In this document: positions 20,145 through 27,541 of the stretch, piece after piece
How the letters are laid out: each line of letters starts with the position of its first letter
Position numbering within the stretch: the stretch's first letter is position 1
Assembly: GCA_963816795.1 (NCBI GenBank)
Contig: CAWFLT010000004.1
Location: forward strand, 62,001-126,000
Source: CAWFLT01 sp963816795
GTDB taxonomy: Bacteria > Acidobacteriota > Vicinamibacteria > Vicinamibacterales > SCN-69-37
DNA: 64,000 nucleotides
Direction: 5' to 3'
Translations under genes and position numbers: made by a program
The notes under the pieces: generated by a model
The model's database searches: none
Told to the model about the DNA's origin: nothing
Seen by the model: the letters and a program-made list of their open reading frames with translations, nothing else

Positions 20145-20197
20145 GGAGGGGCCGGCTTCAGCCGGCCCAGCGCGGGTGGGCTGAAGCCCGCCCCTCC
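20145..20197. repeat. REP-like hairpin, possible terminator
   Basis: Outer arms GGAGGGGC and GCCCCTCC (20145-20152, 20190-20197) enclose two smaller hairpins, GCCGG-CTTCAG-CCGGC and GGGCTGAAGCCC. The right 20 bases (20178-20197) occur once more, inverted and exact, at 41271-41290, also just after a gene stop. It fits a REP-like extragenic element that may end or stabilise the quinoprotein mRNA. Confidence 0.65.
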
Positions 20198-20220
20198 TTC
20201 CAAACGTTCTTGGAGGCAAC

Positions 20221-21789
20221 ATGATGACGCGAAGGATGTCGGCGGCGCTCGTGACTGGACTCGGTGCGCTGGTGCTCGGGGTGGGGACGTTCGCGGCGCC
20301 GCAGCCGTGGCAGGCCGGCGCGGCCGCTCCAGCGCCTCAGCAGCCGCAGGGCGGGGTGGTGGCGGTGGCCGAGGTCGTGGCCTCACGCAGGCCAATGTCG
20401 CCGGTGGGCTGTACACCGTGTTGAACGCCGACCGCAGCGAGACGCTGACGCGCGACGAGCTGAAGGCGACGTTCGACACGTGGTACACGGCGTGGGACAA
20501 GACCAAGGCCGGATCGATCGGCGCGGACGTCGTGCAGAGCGGACTGGCCGCGGCGTTTGCGGCGCAACCTTCCGTCGCGCCGCCCGCCGACGTCGAGAAG
20601 ATGATGGCCGCGCTGCCGGCGAAGGCGCCGGCCAAGCCGGCGACGCGCGCGCAAGGTGCTGGTCTACGGGCGCTCCGCTGGCTTCGTGCACTGCTCGATC
20701 CCGCTGACCGGCAAGATGGTCGAGGCCCTCGGCAGCAAGACGGGCGCGTGGACGACGACGGTGACGTACGATCCGGCGGACATCAACCCGGCCAATCTGA
20801 AACAGTACGACGCGATCGTGCTCGCGAGCACGACCGGCTACTTCCTCGATGACGCGAACGATGCGGCGGCGACCAAGATTCGTCGCGACGCGCTGCTCGA
20901 GTTCATCCGCGGCGGCAAGGGGATCGTCGGCATTCACGCCGCGAGCGACTCGTACCACACGCGCGTGCCCGTCGGGCAGGAAGCGACCGCGCCCAGCATG
21001 CCGATGGGGCGTGGCGGCGGCGGCTGCGCCGGTCCGGGCGCCGGTTTGGCGGCTCCCGTCGCGCCGCTCGTCATGAAGGGCGACGCGAACGGCGATCAGA
21101 AGCTGACGCGCGCGGAGTTCGCCGCGCTCGGCGACGCGTGGTTCGCCGTGCTCGATCCAGACAAGACAGGGCAGGTCACTCAGGCAGAGTTCGCGTCGCG
21201 GTTCACCGCGATCCTGCCGCCGCCACCTCCGCCCCCGCCGCCCCCGCCGACGCCCGACTCGGCTGCTGCTGGCGTGACTGGGATCATCGGCGGCGTCACC
21301 GCCGTGCCGGGCCCGCGCGGCAACGCCGGGCAGATGGTGCAAGCCGGCGCGTGGCCCGAGTGGAACAAGATCATCGGCGGCTACTTCAAGTTCCACTGGA
21401 ACGATCCGCAGCTCATCACGGTGAAGATCGACGATCCGAAGAGCCCGCTGACCGCGATGTTCGGCGGGCAGGACTTCGAGATTCGCGACGAGACCTACAC
21501 CTACGCGCAGCACTCGTTCTCGCGCGAGAACGTGCACGTCCTGACCAGCGTGAACTACGACAAGATGAGCGCCGAGGACAAGGCGAAGGAACCCGCCGAC
21601 ACCCGCCGGACCGACGGCGATTACGCGCTCAGCTGGATTCGCCGTGAGGGCAAGGGCCGCCTCTTCTACGAAGCGCACGGCCACCACGAACGCGTCTACG
21701 CGATGACGCCGATGCTCGAGCACATGCTCGCCGGCATTCAGTACGCGATTGGCGACCTGAAGGCGGACGACAGCCCCTCTAAGAAATGA
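20221..21789 (+). CDS. Secreted ThuA-domain protein with EF-hands
   Basis: About 520 residues in three frames (changes near 20360 and 20655). TTGGAGG precedes the ATG; the signal is ALVTGLGALVLGVGTFAAP. An N-terminal EF-hand pair has VLNADRSETLTRDEL. ThuA text then begins (KVLVYGRSAGFVHCSI, YDAIVLASTTGYF, GGKGIVGIHAASDSYH) but is broken by about 110 residues holding two more EF loops (KGDANGDQKLTRAEF, LDPDKTGQVTQAEF) and a proline run. The domain then resumes with IGGYFKFHWNDPQLITVKID and ends LFYEAHGHHERVYA. ThuA proteins act on disaccharide oxidation products or glycan esters; calcium control here is an inference. Confidence 0.82.
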
Positions 21790-21876
21790 GGCCTGCAGGC
21801 GAGGCAATGACGGGGCAATGGGGCAATGCGGCAATGAGGCCAAAACCTTCACCGTAAAGACGTGAAGGTCGTGAAG

Positions 21877-21975
21877 TGATTAGGCGGAAGGTCAAGTTCC
21901 TGGATCAGGAACTGACGCGGGCCTCGATGTTGAAGGGCGTGAAATGCCGGCGATGTCGCGAACTGGCTGAGTAAT
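21877..21975 (+). CDS. Possible 32-residue CxxC micro-protein
   Basis: A GTG-started frame of 32 codons encodes a basic peptide with RRKVKFLDQELTRAS and KCRRCRELAE, a CxxC pair near the end. GAAGG lies 7 nt upstream of the start. Because it is so short and sits in a structured element it may not be translated; I report it because the composition is protein-like and the stop precedes a strong terminator. Confidence 0.25.
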
Positions 21976-22060
21976 GCGGCGGGACGGCCTTCACGCGCTT
22001 CGCAAGTAGACGCGCCGTGGCGCGGCCAGAAGCCTTGACCCGCAGTCGACGCGGCCAGCA

Positions 22061-22081
22061 AACCCAAAGAGTTGGGTTTTT
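22061..22081 (+). terminator. Intrinsic terminator
   Basis: AACCCAA, loop AGAG, TTGGGTT, followed by TTT: a perfect 7-bp stem with a short U tract. It lies 45 bp before the GH39 start, so it would isolate that gene from read-through of the ThuA unit, or act as an attenuator. Confidence 0.7.
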
Positions 22082-22124
22082 CTTCACGACCTTCATGTTG
22101 AGCTTTTGTGACAAGGAGCCCGCT

Positions 22125-23815
22125 GTGCGCATCGTGACGACGACCGTGCTGGCCACCATTGTTGCGGCGTTTGCCGCGCCCGCCGCGCGCCAGGTGCCGC
22201 GCGTCGAGATCGTCGGCCGATACCGCCTCGTCACTCGGTCCGATGACGACGATGTGGGCGTGGTTCGGGCACGACGAGCCGAACTACACCTACACGGCCA
22301 ACGGCAAGAAGCTGCTTTCGGAGCTGGCCAAGGCCAGCCCCGCTCCCGTCTACCTGCGGGTGCACAACCTGCTGACGACCGGCGACGGGAAATACGCGCT
22401 GAAGTGGGGATCGACGAACGCGTACACCGAGGACGCGAACGGCCGGCCGGTCTACGACTGGACGATCGTCGATCGCATCGTCGACACCTACATCGAACGC
22501 AAGATGCGGCCGTTCGTGCAGCTCGGCTTCATGCCCGAAGCGCTGTCGCGGAAGCCCGCGCCGTACCGGCATTTCTGGAAGCCGGGCGATCCCTACAACG
22601 ACATCTACACCGGCTGGGCGCATCCGCCGGTGGACTACGCGAAGTGGGGCGAGCTGGCCTACCAGATGACGCTGCACTTCGTGCAGAAATACGGCAAGGC
22701 CGAGGTGGAGCGCTGGTGGTTCGAGGTCTGGAACGAGCCCGACATCGGTTACTGGCAAGGCTCGTTCGAAGAGTTCCTGAAGCTGTACGACTACGCGGCC
22801 GACGGCGTGCGGCGTGCGCTGCCGACGGCGAAGATCGGCGGCCCGGAAGTGACCGGGCCCAACGGCGCCCGGACGCAGCAGTGGCTCCGCGACTTCATCG
22901 AGCACTGCCTGCGCGGTACGAACTTCGCGACCGGCAAGATCGGCGCGCCGCTCGATCTGATCACGTTTCACGCCAAAGGCGCGCCCAGCTTCCGCCCCGA
23001 AGGACACGTGCGGATGAGCGTCTCGAACCAGCTGCGCGCGATCGACAACGGATTCAAGATCGTCGCCTCGTTCCCCGAGCTCAAGAACACGCCGATCGTC
23101 ATCGGTGAGTCCGATCCGGAGGGCTGCGCCGCCTGCGGGGTGCGCAACTATCCCGCCAACGCCTATCGCAACGGCACGATGTACTCGAGCTACACGGCCG
23201 AGCAGATCGCCCGCACCTATCAGCTCGCTGACTTCTACAAGGTGAATCTGCTCGGATCGGTCACCTGGGCCTTCCTGTTCGAGGACCAGCCCTACTTCGA
23301 CGGGTTCCGGGACCTCGCGACCAACGGCATCGACAAGCCGGTGTTGAACGTCTTCCGCATGCTCGGGCAGATGAGCGGCAATCGCGTCGCGGTCACGAGC
23401 AGCGCCGGCCTGCCGCTCGAAGAAGTGCGCGACAAGAGCGTGCGCGGCCCGGCGGATATCTCGGCCTTCGCGACCCGCTCGGCGCGCTCGGCGGCGGTGC
23501 TCGTCTGGAACTACCACGATGAGGACCTGCCGGCCGCGGCCGCGGACATCGCGCTCACGATCACCGGCCTGCCCGCGGGACGGCCGACCGTGACGCACTA
23601 CCGGGTGGACGCCGCGCGCGGCAATTCCTATGAGAAATGGAAGGCGATGGGCTCGCCGCAGCCGCCAACGCCGGCCCAGATTGCCGAGCTCGAGCGCGCC
23701 GGCCAGTTGACGCTCCTGGGCCCGGCCGAGCGGCCGATGGTCGCGGGCGGGACGCCTCTCGCTGACCTTCGAGTTGCCCCGCCAGGGCGTCTCGCTGGTG
23801 AAGGTGACCTGGTAG
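22125..23815 (+). CDS. Glycoside hydrolase family 39 (beta-xylosidase-like)
   Basis: About 563 residues. GTG at 22125 has AAGGAG 7 nt upstream and opens a signal peptide (TTTVLATIVAAFAAPAARQ). There are frame changes near 22235 and 23755; the end reads TFELPRQGVSLVKVTW. Family 39 text includes MTTMWAWFGHDEPNYTY, DWTIVDRIVDTYIERKMRP and LGFMPEAL. The acid/base Glu is in WFEVWNEPDIGYW and the nucleophile Glu in PIVIGESDPEG. The C-terminal beta domain has VLVWNYHDEDL and VTHYRVDA. Expected to release xylose from xylo-oligomers in the periplasm or outside, which fits the isomerase and quinoprotein genes upstream. Confidence 0.9.
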
Positions 23816-23896
23816 GCGATTGTGACAAATTCTTGAAAGTCGGCCCGGCGCGGAACCGCTGCCGCCGGGATGCGTTTAGATCAGTGAGAGTCAGCG

Positions 23897-24400
23897 GTGA
23901 TCAGCCCTCGAGTCAGTCCCGCCTCTGTCATCGCCGGCGCCCTGGCGTTTGGTGTCGTCACTGGTCTCGGCGTGATGGCGTTGACCACGCAGGACGGCGC
24001 GCCTGGCCGCGCCGCCATTCACGCACCCGCGGTGGTGGCCTCGCACGTTGCGCGCGCGCTCGACGCCAATGACGACCGTGTGATCTCTGACGTTGAAATC
24101 GCAGCGGCACCGATCTCCCTCCGCCGCCTCGATCGCAATGGCGACGGCGCCCTCACGGCCGACGAGATCGCGCCGGCGGACGCGAACGCGCCGGTCGCGG
24201 TCGTCGATCCGATTGTGGCCGCGCTCGACGTCAATCGCGACGGTGTGCTCTCGGGCGTCGAAATGGCGCAGCCCCAAACGCTGCACACGCTCGATCGCAA
24301 TCACGACGGCCGCCTGACCGCCGACGAAACTCGCGCGCGCACTCCCGATCGAGACAAGCGACTGCGCCCGAGCCCTCGTCGCGCCAGCGCGAACATCTAG
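23897..24400 (+). CDS. Exported protein with four EF-hand loops
   Basis: 167 residues from a GTG. One N-terminal membrane or signal segment (VIAGALAFGVVTGLGVMAL) is followed by two repeats of an EF-hand pair: LDANDDRVISDVEI with LDRNGDGALTADEI, and LDVNRDGVLSGVEM with LDRNHDGRLTADET. Each loop keeps Asp at 1, 3 and 5 (Asn at 3 in some) and a final Glu, so four calcium sites are likely. The C-terminus is basic. It has no frame change. Pairs of this kind also occur in dockerin-like modules, but the flanking helices are too short to claim that. Confidence 0.8.
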   Translation: MISPRVSPASVIAGALAFGVVTGLGVMALTTQDGAPGRAAIHAPAVVASHVARALDANDDRVISDVEIAAAPISLRRLDRNGDGALTADEIAPADANAPVAVVDPIVAALDVNRDGVLSGVEMAQPQTLHTLDRNHDGRLTADETRARTPDRDKRLRPSPRRASANI

Positions 24401-24486
24401 CGCCCGAACCCCGAACAGAACCGAGAACGGAGAACCGAGAACCCGCTCTCTGTACGGCATCCCTCTTGCTCTTTCTCACATGTAGA

Positions 24487-24576
24487 CACGACCAGCATGC
24501 CCGGCGGTGGCCAATAGCGGCACCGCGCAGGCACTCCCCGAGGTCGTGAGGTGCCCACCCTGTGAACTGTGGGCAC
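24487..24576 (+). promoter_or_regulatory. Structured 5' leader, possible RNA regulator
   Basis: Three perfect helices can form in the leader of the surface-protein gene: CACGACC/GGTCGTG (24487-24493 with 24542-24548) enclosing GCGGTG/CACCGC (24504-24509 with 24521-24526), then GTGCCCAC/GTGGGCAC (24551-24558 with 24569-24576) just ahead of the GGAGAG ribosome site. I do not recognise a known riboswitch class. It could also be an intergenic repeat. Confidence 0.4.
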
Positions 24577-24596
24577 GCCAGAGAAGGAGAGAGAGC

Positions 24597-25460
24597 ATGT
24601 TGAGAAAGCTTCTGCTGCCAGCCGCAGCCGGTCTCGCGCTGCTGTGCGCGTCGGCGCCGGCCGCTGCCCAGGAACTGCGATCCGACCGTGCGACGTATTT
24701 CACGTTCAGTGCGCCGGTCGCACTGCCGACGATCACGCTGCCCGCCGGCCGCTACCTGTTCCGCCTCGCGGATTCAGCGGTCACGCGCTCCGTCGTGCAG
24801 GTCTATAGCGCGGACGGCTCGAAGCTGCACGCGATGCTGCTCACGCTGCCCGCCTCGCGCAACGAAGTGTCTGACGAACCGGAAGTGCGCTTCCTCGAAG
24901 GTGCAGAAAACGCGCCGCCCGCCATCGGCACGTGGTGGTATCCGGGGATGAAGAGCGGCTGGGAGTTCATCTATCCGCGGGAGCAGGCGATGAAGATCGC
25001 CCAGTCGTCCAAACAGCCGGTACTGACGACGGCGAAGGACGTCTCGAATGAAGAGATGAAGAACGCCGATCTCGTCCGCGTGACGCCGGCCGGACAAACA
25101 CCGGTTGCCGGCGACCCATCCGCGACGACACCAGGCGGTACCGCGCAGCGCGGCCAGGTCGCAACGACACCGGCGCCGCAGTCGAGCACCCCGGACACAC
25201 CGGCACCGCAGACGCCGACACCGGCACCGCAGAGGCCCGCACCGCCGCAGCCGGTGACGCCCGCGCCGCAGCCGGTGACGCCGGCGGCAACACCGGCGCC
25301 GCAGACGACGCCTGCTCCGGCTCCGGCCGCTCCAGCGATGACGCCGTCGACGCGATCAGAAGTGCCGCAGACCGCGAGTGCGACGCCATTAATCGCGCTG
25401 GCGGGTGTGCTGGCGCTCTGCAGCGGGCTGGCGATGAGCATCCTGCGCCGGCGTGCTTAG
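24597..25460 (+). CDS. Surface protein with sortase-like sorting signal
   Basis: 287 residues. A signal peptide (LLLPAAAGLALLCASAPAAA) precedes a beta-rich domain (TFSAPVALPTITLPAGRYLF, RSVVQVYSADGSKLHAMLLT, MKSGWEFIYPREQAMKI). A long Pro/Thr/Gln spacer follows. The C-terminus reads EVPQTASATPLIALAGVLAL and ends ILRRRA: a VPQTA pentapeptide, a hydrophobic segment and a basic tail, the three parts of a cell-wall sorting signal. LPxTA-type motifs go with class D-like sortases, and one is encoded two genes downstream. The N-terminal domain is common in Acidobacteriota and has no known function. No frame change. Confidence 0.8.
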   Translation: MLRKLLLPAAAGLALLCASAPAAAQELRSDRATYFTFSAPVALPTITLPAGRYLFRLADSAVTRSVVQVYSADGSKLHAMLLTLPASRNEVSDEPEVRFLEGAENAPPAIGTWWYPGMKSGWEFIYPREQAMKIAQSSKQPVLTTAKDVSNEEMKNADLVRVTPAGQTPVAGDPSATTPGGTAQRGQVATTPAPQSSTPDTPAPQTPTPAPQRPAPPQPVTPAPQPVTPAATPAPQTTPAPAPAAPAMTPSTRSEVPQTASATPLIALAGVLALCSGLAMSILRRRA

Positions 25461-25478
25461 GGTTGGAGATCGTTGGCG

Positions 25479-26373
25479 GTGCACCGTAGCACCATGCTTG
25501 TGACGTGGCTCCTCGCGGGCGTCGTGACGCTCGCGCAGGAGCCACGCCGCTTTACCAGCGCCACCGATCTCGTCGTCCTGCACGTGACCGTCACCGACAG
25601 CCGAGGCCGGCCCGTGTCAGGGCTCACCGCGTCGGCCTTTACTGTCTTCGAGAACGACCAGCCGCAAGTGCTGAGCGTCTTCGCCGGCGACGGCGTCCCG
25701 GTGACGGTCGGTCTGGTCATCGACAACAGCATCAGCATGTTTGCCGTGCGCGAGCTGCTTGATCGCAGGTGCGGCCGCCTTCGCCGGCGCGAGCCATCCG
25801 GGAGACGAGATCTTCGCGCTGGCGTTCAACGAACGAGTCCGCGCCGCGCTGCCCGACGGCATGCCGTTCACACAGGACGCGGCCTTTCTTCGCCGGGCGC
25901 TCGAGGGCGTCATCACGACGCGAGGCAAGACGGCGCTGTACGACGCGATCGCCGCTGGCGTCGACTACGCTCGCGCGGGCACTCACCAGCGCAAGGCGCT
26001 GGTCGTCGTGAGCGACGGCGGCGACAATGCCAGCGCCACGACGTTCGACGCGGTGCTCGTCAAGACGCGGGCATCCAACGTGGTCATCCACTCGGTGCTT
26101 CCGGATGATGACGCCAGCCAGGATGCGAAGCCGAAGCTGATGCGACGGCTCGCGGAGGAGACCGGAGGACAGCGGTTCACGCCGCGAACGTCGCGCGACA
26201 TTGCCCGCGTCCTGGAACGTGTCGCCACAGAGATCCGGCGCGGCTACACGTTGGGATTCGTCCCGACGGCTCCGCTCGACGCCACGTTCCGCCGCCTGCA
26301 CGTCGCCGTGGCGGCGCCCGGCCGCAGCCGCCTCACGGCGCGCACGCGCGCAGGCTACCTGCCGGTTCGATAG
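25479..26373 (+). CDS. Secreted VWA-domain protein
   Basis: About 298 residues, frame change near 25760. The start is chosen at GTG 25479, 10 nt after GGAG; ATG 25494 is also possible. A short signal (MLVTWLLAGVVTLAQ) leads to the acidobacterial VWA pattern: TDLVVLHVTVTDSRGRPVSG, FTVFENDQPQVL, then VGLVIDNSISM, a DxSxS site with Asn at position 2. Next come GKTALYDAIAAG and LVVVSDGGDNAS, ending RRGYTLGFVPTAP. The metal site is complete. It lies between the sorting-signal protein and the sortase, only 18 bp from each, so it is probably part of that cassette, though it has no sorting signal itself. Confidence 0.85.
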
Positions 26374-26391
26374 CCAGTGAACGAGGGGCAG

Positions 26392-26977
26392 ATGAACATG
26401 GTCAGACGTCGATCTCGATGGTTCGAGCGCACCCTCATCGCGGTGGGTGTCTGGTTGCTCGCCTGGGTGTGGATCGAATCGCTGGAAGCGGAAGCATTCC
26501 GGCGCCGGCTCGAAGCCTCGGCGCCGGTCGCCGTGACCGCGTCCGACCGTACGTCATCGCCGCGCTCAGCGCTTGTGGGACGACTCGAGATTCCCCGTCT
26601 CGGTGTGTCGCACGTCGTGGCCGAGGGCGACAGCGATGCCGTGCTGCGCCGCCGCGATTGGGCATCTCTCCGATACGCCGATGCCGTGGGAGCAGGGCAA
26701 CAGCGTGCTGGCCGGTCATCGGGATGGCGTGTTCCGCCCGCTCAAGGACGTCCGCGTCGGCGACGTGCTCCGGCTCGTCACCGTTTCGGACGACTTCGAG
26801 TATCGCGTCACGGAGACGACGATCGTCCGGCCAACGGACACATGGGTGCTGGAACCATCGGCAGCGAGAACGCTGACGCTGATCACGTGCTACCCGTTCA
26901 CGTACGTTGGGCCGGCGCCGTATCGGTTTGTGGTGAAAGCGGAGCCGCAATCGGCAGCTTCGCCACGTGCGCAGTGA
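26392..26977 (+). CDS. Class D-like sortase
   Basis: About 195 residues; frame change near 26655. One N-terminal membrane anchor (TLIAVGVWLLAWVWIESL) is followed by the sortase barrel: GRLEIPRLGVSHVVAEGD, NSVLAGHRDGVFRPL (catalytic His) and TLTLITCYPFTYVGPAPYRF (catalytic Cys and, at the end, Arg). The TLxTC motif followed by YPF is typical of class D/E enzymes. It would cut a LPxTA-like signal such as that of the gene at 24597 and join it to an amine acceptor. The ATG at 26392 follows GAGGGG. Its 3' end overlaps the convergent DUF454 gene by 80 bp. Confidence 0.88.
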
Positions 26978-27314
26978 CACCGCCGGCAATCGCCAGAAGC
27001 AACAGCCGCAGCCACCAGCTGTCGGCAGTCCAGACGATCGTGGCGCCGATGCCGATCCACAGCAGGGCCAGCGTCACGACCTTGTCGCGCCTGCGCATCC
27101 CGCGGCCTTCGCGCTGGTTGCGGATGTAGCTGCCCAGCCAGGGGCTGTTGATGAGCTTGAGATAGAAGCGTTCCGAACTGCGCGCGTAGCACGCCGCGGC
27201 AAGCAACAGGAACACCGTCGTCGGCAGCAGCGGCAGGAAGATCCCCAGCACGCCCAAGGCCACCGAGAGGGTGCCGCAGACGACGAGCAACGCCCGAAAG
27301 AGTCGCCCCCGCAC
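26898..27314 (-). CDS. DUF454 (YbaN-like) inner-membrane protein
   Basis: 138 residues, intact. It has the DUF454 pattern: LFRALLVVCGTLSVALGVLG, IFLPLLPTTVFLLLAAACYA, then SERFYLKLINSPWLGSYIRN with the family's loop and REGRGMRRRDKV, and a last pair of membrane helices (VVTLALLWIGIGATIVWTA). Function of the family is unknown. Convergent with, and overlapping, the sortase gene; no terminator lies between them. Confidence 0.88.
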   Translation of the reverse strand: MRGRLFRALLVVCGTLSVALGVLGIFLPLLPTTVFLLLAAACYARSSERFYLKLINSPWLGSYIRNQREGRGMRRRDKVVTLALLWIGIGATIVWTADSWWLRLLLLAIAGGVTAHVAKLPIAAPLSPQTDTAPAQRT

Positions 27315-27334
27315 GGCTTAACAGTTTACAAAAA

Positions 27335-27541
27335 AAGAGGGCACGGAGGTCTTCTCCGTGCCCTCTAACATTACTGGCGCGGGGCCCCACCCCCACGCCT
27401 CGGGCCCGCGCCACAAATCGGCGCGGGGTGTCTACTTACAGGGCGTGGGCCCACCCCCACGCCTCGGGCTCTCGCCTCAGATCGGCGCGGTGCTCCACGG
27501 TTCTTCTCCGTGCCCTCTGTTCTTCCTCCGTGTCCTCGTTC
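27335..27541. repeat. GGGGCCCC repeat, fourth locus (two copies)
   Basis: 'gagggcacggaggtcttctccgtgccctc' makes a hairpin at 27337-27365. Two palindromic units follow (ggggccccacccccacgcctcggg near 27381, and a shortened 'gtgggcccacccccacgcctcggg' near 27446). The block closes with 'cttctccgtgccctct' and 'ctccgtgtcctcgttctta', which runs directly into the stop of the receptor gene. Confidence 0.75.

Larger units (their letters stand above)
21848..22095. repeat. Intergenic element bounded by 14-bp inverted repeats
   Basis: TGAAGGTCGTGAAG (21864-21877) and CTTCACGACCTTCA (22082-22095) are exact reverse complements 204 bp apart. Inside lie a hairpin at 21892-21917 (GTCAAGTTCCTG, GAT, then CAGGAACTGAC, one bulge), a possible 32-codon frame, and a terminator at 22061-22081. 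A further small hairpin (CCTTCAC/GTGAAGG) is at 21848-21869. It looks like one compact unit between two genes. Confidence 0.5.

Noticed and set aside
24487..24576. Cyclic-di-GMP (GEMM) or other known riboswitch
   Set aside because: The conserved core words of the known classes are absent; only the helices support a structured RNA.
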